The translations under genes and the position numbers were made by a program. From Spongiibacter marinus (GTDB taxonomy: Bacteria; Pseudomonadota; Gammaproteobacteria; Pseudomonadales; Spongiibacteraceae): a stretch of DNA of 64,000 nt. The stretch is from positions 221,321-285,320 of the forward strand of contig NZ_JAFBBD010000007.1 of assembly GCF_016906995.1 (NCBI RefSeq). Reading direction: 5' to 3'. Under the pieces are notes generated by a model. It did no database searches. It was given only the letters and a program-made list of their open reading frames with translations, and was not told the DNA's origin. Below are positions 34,001-44,200 of the stretch, one piece after another. Position 1 is the first letter of the stretch, and each line of letters starts with the position of its first letter.

Positions 34001-35854
34001 ATGTGGAAGGTTCGAGACGATGAGCCGCAGTACGCTTTCCTGAAAGAGTCTGGCGCGCCTGAGGTGAATTACTATGAGGCGCCCATTGATCTGATCGCCC
34101 GCAGCGGCGGCGCTGTGCCTGCCGGGCGCGAAATGTTTATCAATGAAGAGCCGGGCGTGGGCAGCAACCCAAATCGCAACAAGCAACACGCCTTTCACTT
34201 TACCGCCGACAACTGCATTGGCTGCCACGCCTGTGAGGCTGCGTGCAGTGAAAAAAATGATAACCCAGCGCATATCAGCTTTCGGTCAGTGGGCTATGTC
34301 GAGGGAGGCAGTTACCCCGATTTCAAGCGCATGAATATCTCAATGGCCTGTAATCACTGCGACGATCCGGTGTGTCTGAAGGGGTGCCCAACGCGCGCCT
34401 ATACCAAACATGTTGAGTATGGCGCGGTATTGCAAGACCCGGAAACCTGTTTTGGCTGCGGTTATTGCACGTGGGTGTGCCCCTACAATGCGCCGCAGTT
34501 AGACCCAATAAAAGGCCAGGTGAGCAAATGCAATATGTGCGTTGATCGCCTGGAAGTAAATTTAAAGCCGGCCTGTGTTTCTGCCTGCCTGGGTAACGCG
34601 CTTAATTTTGGTGTCGTGGAAGATCTGCCGGAGAATCGCGAGCAGGCGAAGCTCAGTATTCCCGGTTTTCCCAGCCCGGAAATTACGCATCCGAATATTC
34701 GCTTCCAGCAAACTAAACGCATGCCGGATGAGGTGACGCGCACCGATGGTATGGCGGTGAAATATCACAAAGATGAGCAGGGTGAGTACCGCCCGGTCGT
34801 GGACCAGAAAAAAGGCGTTGAAAAGCGTTGGGGGCTGGACAAGCTGAGCTCTCGCGAAAACCCCTTGGTGATTTTTACACTGGTTAGTCAGGCGTCCTTG
34901 GGGGCCTTTGCTATCAGTACGCTGGGTTCGGCATTCGCCCTTGAGCCGATACTCGCGCTGCGCTCATCGGCGCTGTATGTGCCGTTTGTTGCGCTGGTTG
35001 TCGCCCTGGCAGGTGTCGGTATGCTGATGTCGGCAACCCACTTGGGCAAGCCGCTGCGCTTTTACCGCGGCTTCAATAATCTTCGCCATTCCCCAGTGTG
35101 CCGCGAGGGCTTGGGCATGCTGCTATACATGGTGTTTGCCGGCCTGCATTTACTGAGCGTGCTGCCCGATAATGCGGTATTTCAGCGTTGGTTTGGCGAT
35201 TGGGGGCACTACCCGGTAGCTGCCGCTGTGTTGAGTACACTCGCACTGGTGTCTGGCGCCGTTGGCCTGTATTACATGTATCGCTGCTATCGAATTCCTG
35301 CGCGGCCCTTTTGGAATCACTGGCAAACAGGTAGCAGCTTTGTTGGCTCTGCCCTGGCTCTCGGCGGTATTGTTTGCTTGTGGTTTATGTTGCTTAGCGC
35401 GCCGGCCAGCGGCGCAGCTGAAAACACCGTCGCCATGCTTGCCCTGGGGGGCGGGCTGATTATGGTCGCTGCGCTAATCGAGGGGCTGGGCCTGTGGCAA
35501 CATGCCCGAGCAATGAATGTTGCCAACAACGAGGGCAGCGTTTCCCATTACATTCAAACAACGGTGTTTGCCAAAAGTTATCTGCTGCGCAATGCGCTGT
35601 TGTTGCTTAGCGCGGTGATTGCCCTCGGCCTTACCCTCACGCAGGGTGGCATCGCCACAGGCTTGATCGCGGCGGCGTTGAGCTTGTGTGTGTTGGCCTA
35701 TGCGGTAATTGGGCGGGCGCTGTTTTATGTATTGGTTGTACCGACCACGATGCCCGGCGCATTCTTCTGGAAGAACAAAGACTTCGAGGAACACGCCCGG
35801 GACATCGGCTTAGCCAACCTGCCGCAAGTCGGTGTGGTCGCCGACCTGCACTAA
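34001..35854 (+). CDS. Fused four-cluster ferredoxin and DmsC-type membrane anchor
   Basis: A 617-residue fusion of the DmsB and DmsC roles. After an unusual 65-residue leader, four cysteine clusters follow (CIGCHACEAAC; CNHCDDPVCLKGC; CFGCGYCTWVC; CNMC ... CVSAC), about residues 68-210. A linker leads into a polytopic anchor with about eight hydrophobic segments starting near residue 285. It carries the DmsC signatures SATHLGKPLRFYRGFNNLRHS and VVPTTMPGAFFWKNKDFEEHA. It should take electrons from quinol in the inner membrane and pass them to the upstream molybdoenzyme. It lies 51 bp after that gene. DmsB and DmsC are separate proteins in E. coli. Confidence 0.9.
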   Translation: MWKVRDDEPQYAFLKESGAPEVNYYEAPIDLIARSGGAVPAGREMFINEEPGVGSNPNRNKQHAFHFTADNCIGCHACEAACSEKNDNPAHISFRSVGYVEGGSYPDFKRMNISMACNHCDDPVCLKGCPTRAYTKHVEYGAVLQDPETCFGCGYCTWVCPYNAPQLDPIKGQVSKCNMCVDRLEVNLKPACVSACLGNALNFGVVEDLPENREQAKLSIPGFPSPEITHPNIRFQQTKRMPDEVTRTDGMAVKYHKDEQGEYRPVVDQKKGVEKRWGLDKLSSRENPLVIFTLVSQASLGAFAISTLGSAFALEPILALRSSALYVPFVALVVALAGVGMLMSATHLGKPLRFYRGFNNLRHSPVCREGLGMLLYMVFAGLHLLSVLPDNAVFQRWFGDWGHYPVAAAVLSTLALVSGAVGLYYMYRCYRIPARPFWNHWQTGSSFVGSALALGGIVCLWFMLLSAPASGAAENTVAMLALGGGLIMVAALIEGLGLWQHARAMNVANNEGSVSHYIQTTVFAKSYLLRNALLLLSAVIALGLTLTQGGIATGLIAAALSLCVLAYAVIGRALFYVLVVPTTMPGAFFWKNKDFEEHARDIGLANLPQVGVVADLH

Positions 35855-35862
35855 GCGAAGGT

Positions 35863-36543
35863 TCAGCGCGGGCCCAGAGAAAGTGCGAGAATCATACTGA
35901 TCTCGCACAGTGGTCGGCCGCTCTGGGCCTGCAGCGTATTGAAGGCATCCTGCACCTTGATCAGGTCGCGTTTGGCAGTGATCTGGGTGCGGTCAACAAT
36001 TCCCTCGGCCATCAAGGCGGTGGCCACGTCGCGGCTCAATACGAAAGTATCCTTGCCGACAAAGCGCAGGAAGTATTGGCCGCTATTTCCGCCGAGTCGG
36101 CAGCCATGTTTTTTCAGATATGCCCAAAGACCGATGGTGTCATCACTGGGCCAATCGGCGAGGAATTGGCCCACGCCACCATGCTTCTCCTGCAGCTCTA
36201 AAACGAAATGGGCGTTTTCCTGTACCGCGCGCACCTTGCTCAGGTTGCGAATAATTCGCGTATCGCTGGCCATCTCCTCTATCTGCTCGGGGGAGCGCAT
36301 CGCCACCCAGATGGGCAGAAAGCGATTGAAAACCTCCTCAAAGCCAGGCCACTTTTGGCCGACAACGCGCCACACAAAGCCCGCACGAAAAATACAGGCC
36401 GCCATTTCAGCGAGGTAGCGGTCGTCCGGTGTGCCGATCAGTTCAGCGGGGCTCTTATGGCTGGGCAATTGCGCTTCTATGGCAGCGATGCTGCCGTGTT
36501 GATCAATAGCGCGCGATAAATAACGGTCATAGAGCGTCGACAT
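35863..36543 (-). CDS. DNA-3-methyladenine glycosylase I-like protein
   Basis: A 226-residue protein related to Tag, the base-excision enzyme for 3-methyladenine. The helical core AACIFRAGFVWRVVGQKWPGFEEVF and the segment DTRIIRNLSKVRAVQENAHFVL match Tag helices. The Cys and His zinc ligands of E. coli Tag are not evident at either end, so it belongs to a divergent branch and its activity is less sure. The frame is open upstream, but GGAG 8 nt before the ATG at 36543 and loss of homology upstream set the start. It converges on the DmsBC fusion (8 bp apart) and is divergent from the KstD-like gene. Confidence 0.82.
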   Translation of the reverse strand: MSTLYDRYLSRAIDQHGSIAAIEAQLPSHKSPAELIGTPDDRYLAEMAACIFRAGFVWRVVGQKWPGFEEVFNRFLPIWVAMRSPEQIEEMASDTRIIRNLSKVRAVQENAHFVLELQEKHGGVGQFLADWPSDDTIGLWAYLKKHGCRLGGNSGQYFLRFVGKDTFVLSRDVATALMAEGIVDRTQITAKRDLIKVQDAFNTLQAQSGRPLCEISMILALSLGPR

Positions 36544-36696
36544 GTGATTTCTCCGAGTACGGGCCAGCCTCATGCAGACGGATGATTGGGTGCTGCGGGG
36601 CGTGGGGCTACCATGATGGCCGATCATACACTTTAAATACGCCCGATGGACGCAGTTCGACCGCGATAACTGGGCCAGCACGCCGGAATAAGAACT

Positions 36697-38409
36697 ATGA
36701 CAGAACAAAACTGGGATCACAGCGTCGACGTCTTGGTGGTCGGCAGTGGTAATGGCGCCATGACCGCCGCTCTCAGCTGCTACGAAATGGGTGTTACCGA
36801 CGTCCTATTGCTTGAAAAATCCGAGCTTGTTGGTGGTACCAGCGCAACGTCGGGTGGCGGTGTTTGGATTCCCAATAATCGCTATGCCAAGGCGGCGGGC
36901 GCGCAGGACAGCATCGCGGATGCAAAACAATACTTGCTGAATACCACGCCCGAGGGCGCGGTGCCTGAAGAAATGGTCGATGCCTATCTGGAGAACGGCC
37001 CGAAGATGGTCGAGTTTCTGCACCAGCGCAGCGATGTGCGCTACGAAACTCTGGAACACTATCCTGATTACTACACCAATGTCGAAGGCTCGCGCACGGG
37101 CCACCGCTCAATGGAGCCGGAGCGTTTTGATTCTTCGCTATTGGGCGACGATGTCAAACGCCTGCGCCCCTCGCATCACATGATGCGCCTGTTTGATCGT
37201 ATTTATTTCACTCAGGTTGAGGCGGCGTTGCTAACCGTTCAGGGGCCGGGTTGGGTAAAGCTGACGCTGAAACTGATGGCCAGCTATTTCCTGGATTTCG
37301 CCTGGCTGCTGCGCGGCCGTAAAACAAGCCGCAAGGTGTGTACCGGGGCTGCGGGAGTGGCGCGCTTGTGGTACTCGCTGAAGAAGCGCGACATTCCGTT
37401 GTGGACCGAAAGCCCCATGCTATCGCTGATCGAAGAGAATGGTCGCGTGGTGGGTGCCGAAGTTAGCAAGCAAGGCAAGCGTATGCGCATTCAGGCTCGC
37501 AAGGGCGTGGTGCTGGCGGCTGGCGGCTTTGAGAAGAATCAAGCCATGCGCGAAAAATATTTGCCCGCGCCCACCAGTACTCAGTGGAGCGGTGGGGTGG
37601 ACGGCAACACTGGCGACGCGATCAACGAGGGTATGCGCCTGGGAGCGGCTACCCGCCTGATGGATGGCGCCTGGTGGTGTACCACGATCTCCGTGCCAGG
37701 AGAGCCGGCACCGCGGTTGAGCATTATGGAGAAATCCTTCCCTGGCTCCTGTGTGGTGAATATGAATGGCGAGCGTTTTGCCAATGAGTCGCAAAACTAT
37801 ATGGCCTTCCAGAAAGACCTCTACCAAGTGCACAGCGAAGAGAACCCCTGCTCACCGATGTACCAGGTGTTCGACGCGCGTTTTCGCCGCGACTACATTG
37901 TTGGCCCATTAATGACGGCCCAACTCAAACCGGACTGGACGATTCCCAAGAATTGGTTTGACACCAAGTTGGTCGGCAAGGCTGACAGTATTCGCGAGTT
38001 GGCCGGGCAGCTGGGCATTAACGCCGACAACCTCGAAAAGACCGTTGAAAAAATGAACGGCTATGCGAAAACCGGTAAAGATCCTGAGTTCCAGCGCGGC
38101 GACTCGGCCTATGACCGCTACTATGGCGATCAGCGCTTTGAGCCCAACCCCTGTTTGGGCGCCATTGACGAAGCGCCGTTTTATGCGATTCGTGTCGACG
38201 CCGGTGACTTTGGCACACAGGGCGGGCTGGCCACGAACCCCAACGCACAGGTGATGAAAGAGGATGGCCAGGCAATCGATGGCCTTTACGCGGTGGGCAA
38301 CTGTAGCGCGGCGGTGCTGCCAACCTATCCGGGCCCGGGCTCAACATTGGGGCCTGCAATGACCTTCGCCTACCAGGCCGCCAAGCACATCAGCGGTTAC
38401 CAAGACTAA
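36697..38409 (+). CDS. KstD-like 3-ketosteroid dehydrogenase (FAD)
   Basis: A 570-residue flavoprotein of the FAD_binding_2 / 3-ketosteroid dehydrogenase family. The FAD dinucleotide fold is VVGSGNGAMTAA (residues 14-25), followed by LLEKSELVGGTSATSGGGVWIPNN, the usual KstD block. The C-terminal GNCSAAVLPTYPGPGSTLGPAMTFAYQAA keeps the Tyr and Gly known to be essential in Rhodococcus KstD1. Such enzymes insert a C1-C2 or C4-C5 double bond into 3-ketosteroids, a step that opens ring A/B degradation. It is cytosolic or membrane-associated, a single-gene unit with its own terminator. Which double bond it forms cannot be told. Confidence 0.88.
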   Translation: MTEQNWDHSVDVLVVGSGNGAMTAALSCYEMGVTDVLLLEKSELVGGTSATSGGGVWIPNNRYAKAAGAQDSIADAKQYLLNTTPEGAVPEEMVDAYLENGPKMVEFLHQRSDVRYETLEHYPDYYTNVEGSRTGHRSMEPERFDSSLLGDDVKRLRPSHHMMRLFDRIYFTQVEAALLTVQGPGWVKLTLKLMASYFLDFAWLLRGRKTSRKVCTGAAGVARLWYSLKKRDIPLWTESPMLSLIEENGRVVGAEVSKQGKRMRIQARKGVVLAAGGFEKNQAMREKYLPAPTSTQWSGGVDGNTGDAINEGMRLGAATRLMDGAWWCTTISVPGEPAPRLSIMEKSFPGSCVVNMNGERFANESQNYMAFQKDLYQVHSEENPCSPMYQVFDARFRRDYIVGPLMTAQLKPDWTIPKNWFDTKLVGKADSIRELAGQLGINADNLEKTVEKMNGYAKTGKDPEFQRGDSAYDRYYGDQRFEPNPCLGAIDEAPFYAIRVDAGDFGTQGGLATNPNAQVMKEDGQAIDGLYAVGNCSAAVLPTYPGPGSTLGPAMTFAYQAAKHISGYQD

Positions 38410-38416
38410 AATACCC

Positions 38417-38447
38417 GCGGCGAGGGCAATCCTCGCCGCTGTCTCTT
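38417..38447 (+). terminator. Terminator of the KstD-like gene
   Basis: A 9-bp GC stem (38417-38425 and 38431-38439) with loop GCAAT, followed by the pyrimidine run TGTCTCTTT. Confidence 0.7.
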
Positions 38448-38530
38448 TCCTGCAACAAAACCGTCGTCAAAATGTAGTTCTGCTCTATTAGCCTGCTCCC
38501 CAACCTTATTCCGAGTTGGAGAGAACAATA

Positions 38531-41107
38531 ATGCGTTTTACAAAGAATGCGATCGCCAGTGGGGTGCTAATTGCGTCATCGCTGATGTTGGTGGCCTGTG
38601 GTGGTGACGATGGCCGAAACGGTGCTCAGGGTCCGCAGGGTGTTGCCGGCAGTGACGGTCAAAATGGTAGCAATGGCAGCGACGGTCAGAATGGCAGCGA
38701 CGGCATAAACAGCCTAATTAGCCAACACCGGCTGCCGGTGGGCGACCTCCAGTGTTTCGACGGCGGTTTGCGCATTGATTCAGGTTTGGACGATAACGGC
38801 GACGGCGTATTAGATACCGCAGAGGTTGATCAGTCGACCACCCTGTGCGATCCAACTCAGCTCAATGGCGACAAAAATTTCAATCGCATCGCCACCTACG
38901 CCGTTTGTCAGCAGCTGGATGCCAGCTGCGATACCGACACCGAAACGGCGGCAGAGATTGTTGCCGCCAGCGAAGATGGCAATGTGCTGATTTACACCGA
39001 CAGCCCCAGCGACAGTATTGGTTTTGTCGATATCACCACGCCAGACCAACCCACCGGCCTGGGTTCACTGCCGCTTGGCGGCGAGCCAACCTCGGTGGCG
39101 GTGAAGGGCGGTTATGCGCTAGTGGGTGTGAATACCTCCGCGGATTTTGTCAACGTATCCGGCAAACTGGCGGTGGTGGATATCGCTAGCCGCAGCATCG
39201 TTCAACAGCTTGATCTCGCTGGGCAGCCCGATTCAGTCGCAGTAAGCCCCGACGGTCGCTACGCCGCCGCGGCCATTGAGAATGAGCGCGACGAGGACCT
39301 TGGAAATGGCGAGCCTCCTCAATTACCGGCGGGCAGTGTCGATATTGTCGATATTGCCGCCGCTGATCCGGCGTCGTGGGCGGTGCGCAATGTCGCCTTG
39401 ACCGGTCTTGCCACGCTGTTCCCCGAAGACCCCGAGCCAGAGTATGTGGACATCAACGCTGACAACATCGCGGTGGTTACCCTGCAGGAAAACAACCACT
39501 TGGTATTAATCGACCTGACAGATGGCAGCATCGTTAATCATTTTAGTGCTGGCGCCGTCGATCTAAACGGCGTTGATACCCAGGAAGAGGAGCTGGCGTT
39601 AATCAGTCAGGTCGACTCACTCAGTGCAGTTCCCCGTGAGCCCGATGGGGTGACGTGGTTGTCAAGCCAGTATTTCGCTACGGCCAACGAGGGTGACCTT
39701 AATGGCGGTAGCCGCGGGTTCAGCGTTTTCGATAAAGAGGGCGAACTGCATTTCGACAGTGCTGAGCAGCTCGATCACTGGGTGGCGCGACTTGGGCATT
39801 ACCCCGACGGGCGTTCCGGCAATAAAGGTAACGAACCAGAGAATGCGGAATTTGCTGTGTTTGGCAGTGAGCGCTATTTGTTCGTGAACTCGGAGCGTTC
39901 AAGTGTTGCCTTCGTTTACGATGTGGCGGATCTGCGCAAGCCGGTATTAAAGCAGGTATTACCCACGGCACTGGGGCCCGAGGGAGCGCTTGCGATCCCC
40001 TCGAGAAATTTGCTGGTGGTGGCCAGTGAAGAAGATGCCCGCGATGACAAATTCCGCGCGGCGCTCAATATCTATCGCTACGACTCCGCTGCTGCGCAGT
40101 ACCCCACTGTGCTCTCCACTGACCGTGAAGATGGCAGCCCGATTCCCTTCTCGGCGATATCGGCGCTCGCCGCTGACCGCCACCAGGCCACCACGGTATA
40201 TGCCGTTGAAGACAGCTTCTATCAGCGCAGCCGGATCTTTACCATCGACACCGCCGAGCAACCAGCGCGTTTGAATAAAGAAATGCGCATTCTCGACAGC
40301 AACGATGTACTCGCGTCATTGCCTGCCATCGCGCTCGCGGATAGTAGTGTTGATGACGACCACCCCAGTCGCGTTGGCGTCTTTGATGTCGCAGACCGCG
40401 CGGCGCTGGTGAACGATGATAAAACGGTCAACCTCGACCCGGAAGGTTTGGCTCAAGCCAGCGACGGGGGCTTTTGGTTGGTCTCAGAGGGCAGCGGAAC
40501 CATCGGCGATGACAACCGGCCGATCAACAGTTTGAATATGCTTATCAAGCTATCGGCTGAGGCGGTGATCGAGCAGGTAATCACCCTGCCTGGCAGCGTT
40601 AACGCCACGCAGCAGCGCTTCGGTTTTGAAGGCGTGGCGGAGCAGGGCGGTAAAGTCTACGTGGCTTTCCAGCGCGCCTGGCAAGGTGACACTGAACCGC
40701 GCATTGGTGTTTACGATCCGGCCACGAGTACCTGGAACTTCTTCTTCTACCCCCTGGATGCTGCGCTTTCCCAAAACGGTGGTTGGGTTGGTTTGTCTGA
40801 GATTACCGCACTGGGTGGCGAGCGCTTTATGGTCATCGAGCGCGATAACCAAGGCGGCCCTGATGCGGCAATTAAGCGCCTTTATGAGTTCGACCTTAGT
40901 GGCTTGGTAACCGGCGATACCGTGACCAAAACATTGGTGCGTGACCTGATGGATGACTTGCAGATGCCCGGCGGACTGGTGCCCGAAAAAATTGAGGGGG
41001 CCGCCCTGATGGCCAATGGCGACGTGCTGATCATCAATGACAACGACGGCGTCGATGACAACAGTGGCGAAACCCAGCTATTGAACTTGGGCAATATTGT
41101 GAAGTAA
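38531..41107 (+). CDS. Large lipoprotein with esterase-like phytase domain
   Basis: An 858-residue lipoprotein. The signal peptide ends in LMLVAC, with Cys23 lipidated. Residues 24-60 are Gly/Asn/Asp-rich and collagen-like (GAQGPQGVAGSDGQNGSNG). The middle holds beta-propeller-like repeats (SVAVSPDGRYAAAAI; LAVVDIASRSIVQQLDL), resembling choice-of-anchor/LVIVD-type proteins. The last roughly 300 residues are an esterase-like activity of phytase domain (LDPEGLAQASDGGFWLVSEG; FGFEGVAEQGGKVYVAF). It is probably surface-exposed or periplasmic. The ATG at 38531, with GGAG 8 nt before it, is preferred over a TTG at 38516. The substrate is unknown; phosphoesters are possible. Confidence 0.85.
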   Translation: MRFTKNAIASGVLIASSLMLVACGGDDGRNGAQGPQGVAGSDGQNGSNGSDGQNGSDGINSLISQHRLPVGDLQCFDGGLRIDSGLDDNGDGVLDTAEVDQSTTLCDPTQLNGDKNFNRIATYAVCQQLDASCDTDTETAAEIVAASEDGNVLIYTDSPSDSIGFVDITTPDQPTGLGSLPLGGEPTSVAVKGGYALVGVNTSADFVNVSGKLAVVDIASRSIVQQLDLAGQPDSVAVSPDGRYAAAAIENERDEDLGNGEPPQLPAGSVDIVDIAAADPASWAVRNVALTGLATLFPEDPEPEYVDINADNIAVVTLQENNHLVLIDLTDGSIVNHFSAGAVDLNGVDTQEEELALISQVDSLSAVPREPDGVTWLSSQYFATANEGDLNGGSRGFSVFDKEGELHFDSAEQLDHWVARLGHYPDGRSGNKGNEPENAEFAVFGSERYLFVNSERSSVAFVYDVADLRKPVLKQVLPTALGPEGALAIPSRNLLVVASEEDARDDKFRAALNIYRYDSAAAQYPTVLSTDREDGSPIPFSAISALAADRHQATTVYAVEDSFYQRSRIFTIDTAEQPARLNKEMRILDSNDVLASLPAIALADSSVDDDHPSRVGVFDVADRAALVNDDKTVNLDPEGLAQASDGGFWLVSEGSGTIGDDNRPINSLNMLIKLSAEAVIEQVITLPGSVNATQQRFGFEGVAEQGGKVYVAFQRAWQGDTEPRIGVYDPATSTWNFFFYPLDAALSQNGGWVGLSEITALGGERFMVIERDNQGGPDAAIKRLYEFDLSGLVTGDTVTKTLVRDLMDDLQMPGGLVPEKIEGAALMANGDVLIINDNDGVDDNSGETQLLNLGNIVK

Positions 41108-41130
41108 ACAATAACAGGCCCTAATCACTC

Positions 41131-41154
41131 AGCCCGCGTAAGCGGGCTTTTTTT
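41131..41154 (+). terminator. Terminator of the phytase-like lipoprotein gene
   Basis: AGCCCGC (41131-41137), loop GTAA, GCGGGCT (41142-41148), then seven T. Confidence 0.92.
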
Positions 41155-41280
41155 GCATCGCTTATTTTTGGGTCTAAATTAGACCGTTATCTGCGTTTAG
41201 TCTGTCTGAATAACATAAAAATTTCGCGATCTGCTGCCTATTATTAGTCCATGTCAAAACAATAACAGGCAGGTAGCAGC

Positions 41281-44200
41281 ATGGCACTGCGCAAGGTATC
41301 GCTGGCAGACAAATACGCATTGGACACGACCCGGGCCTATCTCACCGGGATAGAGGCCTTGGTGCGCTTACCCATTCTTCAGCATCAGCGCGACCAGGAG
41401 CGAGGCCTGAATACCGCGGGCTTCATTTCGGGCTATCGTGGTTCGCCACTGGGCACACTGGATCAGACGCTGTGGCAGGCTCAGGATTACCTGGACCGCC
41501 ACCATATCAAGTTTGTACCGGGCATCAACGAGGACTTAGCGGCAACCGCCGTTTGGGGTAGCCAGCAGCTCGGGTTAAACGGCCATGCGAAGTACGATGG
41601 CGTGTTCGGCATGTGGTACGGCAAGGGGCCGGGTGTCGACCGCAGCATGGATGTCATCAAACATGCCAATGCTGCCGGCACCAGCCAATACGGTGGCGTA
41701 CTCGCGGTGGCGGGGGATGATCACGCAGCCAAGTCGTCTACGCTGCCTCATCAGTCAGAGCATATGTTTATCGGTGCCTCGATTCCGGTACTGGCCCCGG
41801 CAAATGTACAGGAAGTGTTAGATCTCGGCGTCTTTGGTTGGGAGTTGTCGCGTTACTGCGGTAGCTGGGTGGCCTTAAAAGCGATCACCGAGAATATGGA
41901 TTCGGCGATCTCAGCCGAGATAGACCCCCATCGCATCAATATCGTGTTGCCCGAGGACTTTGTTTTGCCCGCTGATGGTGTCCACCTGCGTTGGCCCGAC
42001 ACTCCCCTGGATCAGGAGCGCCGGCTGAATAAATACAAAATTTATGCGGCCCGCGCCTTTGCCCTGGCAAACCATATCAACCGCATCGTTATTGATAGTC
42101 CCAAGCCGCGTTTGGGCATTATCACCAGCGGCAAAGCCTACCTCGATGTTATGCAGGCGCTGGAGGATTTGGGTATCGATCACGACAGCGCCGCCGCAAT
42201 CGGTTTGCGTGTATACAAAGTGGGGATGCCGTGGCCACTGGAGCCAGTGCTTACCCACGAGTTTGCTAGCGGCCTGGAAGAGATTCTGGTCGTCGAGGAG
42301 AAGCGCTCAATCATCGAAGACCAACTCACTGGTCAGCTCTACAACTGGGCCGTCGACAAGCGGCCGCGGGTGATCGGTGAATTTGACGAACACGGCGCAG
42401 ACCTGCTGCCCAATGTGTCCGAACTCACCCCGGCAATGGTGGCCAGGGCCATTGCGGCGAGGATCCGCCGTTTTTATCAGAGCGAAGACATTGAAAAACG
42501 CCTGAGTTTTTACCAGCAGAAGGAGCAGTCGCTGGCGAGTAAACGCAACAAGATTGATCGCAAACCCCATTACTGCTCAGGCTGCCCCCACAATACCTCT
42601 ACACAAGTGCCGGAGGGCAGCATTGCCATGGGGGGTATTGGCTGCCACTACATGAGCACGTTTATGGAAAGCCGCCCCGCGCAAACGTTTACGCAAATGG
42701 GCGGCGAGGGTGTGACATGGATCGGACAGGCTGCCTTCACCGACACTGAGCATGTTTTCCAGAACCTCGGTGATGGCACGTATTTCCACTCGGGAATTTT
42801 AGCGATCCGGCAGGCCATCGCTGCCGGCGTGAATATCACTTATAAACTGCTCTATAACGATGCCGTGGCAATGACCGGCGGCCAGCCGGTAGACGGTCAG
42901 CTCAGTGTGGAACAAATTATTTTGCAGCTGCGCGGAGAGGGCGTTGAGCGCATCGCGCTCGTTTCTGACCAACCTGAAAAGCACACCCTCGCCGAGACCG
43001 AAGGGCTGAGTATTCACCATCGCGATGCCGTGCTCCCGGTGCAAGAAATGCTGCGCCGGGTAAAAGGTTGCAGCGTATTGATCTACGAGCAAACCTGCGC
43101 GGCGGAAAAGCGCCGACGGCGTAAACGTGGGTTGATGGATGACCCCAATCGCCGCGTGGTCATCAACCAGGCGGTATGCGAAGGCTGTGGTGACTGCGCG
43201 AAAAAGTCCAACTGCCTATCGGTGGTGCCGGTAGAAACGGAGCTGGGTCGTAAGCGCGAGATTGATCAAAGCGCCTGCAACAAAGACTACTCCTGCGTGA
43301 AGGGGTTTTGCCCCAGTTTTGTCTCGGTGATCGGCGGCCGTTTAAGGCAGAGCACGGCAACAGCAGAGGATGACTTTGCCGCGCTACCGGAGCCAACAGC
43401 GCACAGTCTGGAGCAACCTTGGAATATTGTCGTTACAGGCATTGGCGGTACTGGGGTGCTTACCGTTACCGCGGTATTGGCGATGGCGGCGCATATTGAA
43501 GGCAAGGGCTGCGCGACGATGAATCAGACGGGGCTGGCGCAAAAATTTGGACCAGTCGTAAGCCATTTGCGCATCGCCCGCCGTCAGGACGACATCAATG
43601 CGGTGCGTATTCCCGCGGGTGACGCCGACCTTTTGTTGGGCTGCGACTTGGTAGTGAGTGCCAGCGACGAGGCGATGGCGAAGGTGAATATAGAGCGCTC
43701 GCATGCGGTGATTAATGATAGCGAGGCGCCAACATCGGCGTCGATATTCGACCCCGATGCGGCCTTTCCTGCCCGTGAAATGAAGCAAATTATTGAAGAG
43801 GAGGTCGGCGCCGGAAAGGTTCACTTTATTGAATCCACGGTCATGGCCACTCACCTGATGGGCGACGCCGTCGCCAGTAATTTCTTTATGCTCGGCTACG
43901 CCTTTCAACGCGGTTTAATTCCCGTTTCCAGCGAGGCGGTAGACGCGGCGATAGAGTTGAACGATGTTGCAGTGGAATTCAATCAGCGGGCATTCCGCTG
44001 GGGGCGCAGGGCGGCAATCGATGAGTTGGCTGTGCGACGGGCCAGTGGCCTTGCCGCCGAGCACTGGCAACCACTGTCCGGCCTGGACGAGATTGTCGAG
44101 CACCGTTACGGGCAGCTGTGTGATTATCAAAACGCGCGCTATGCCCAGCGTTACCGCGACGCAATAACGCAGCTTGCCGATAGTGAGCGCGCGGTGGTGG

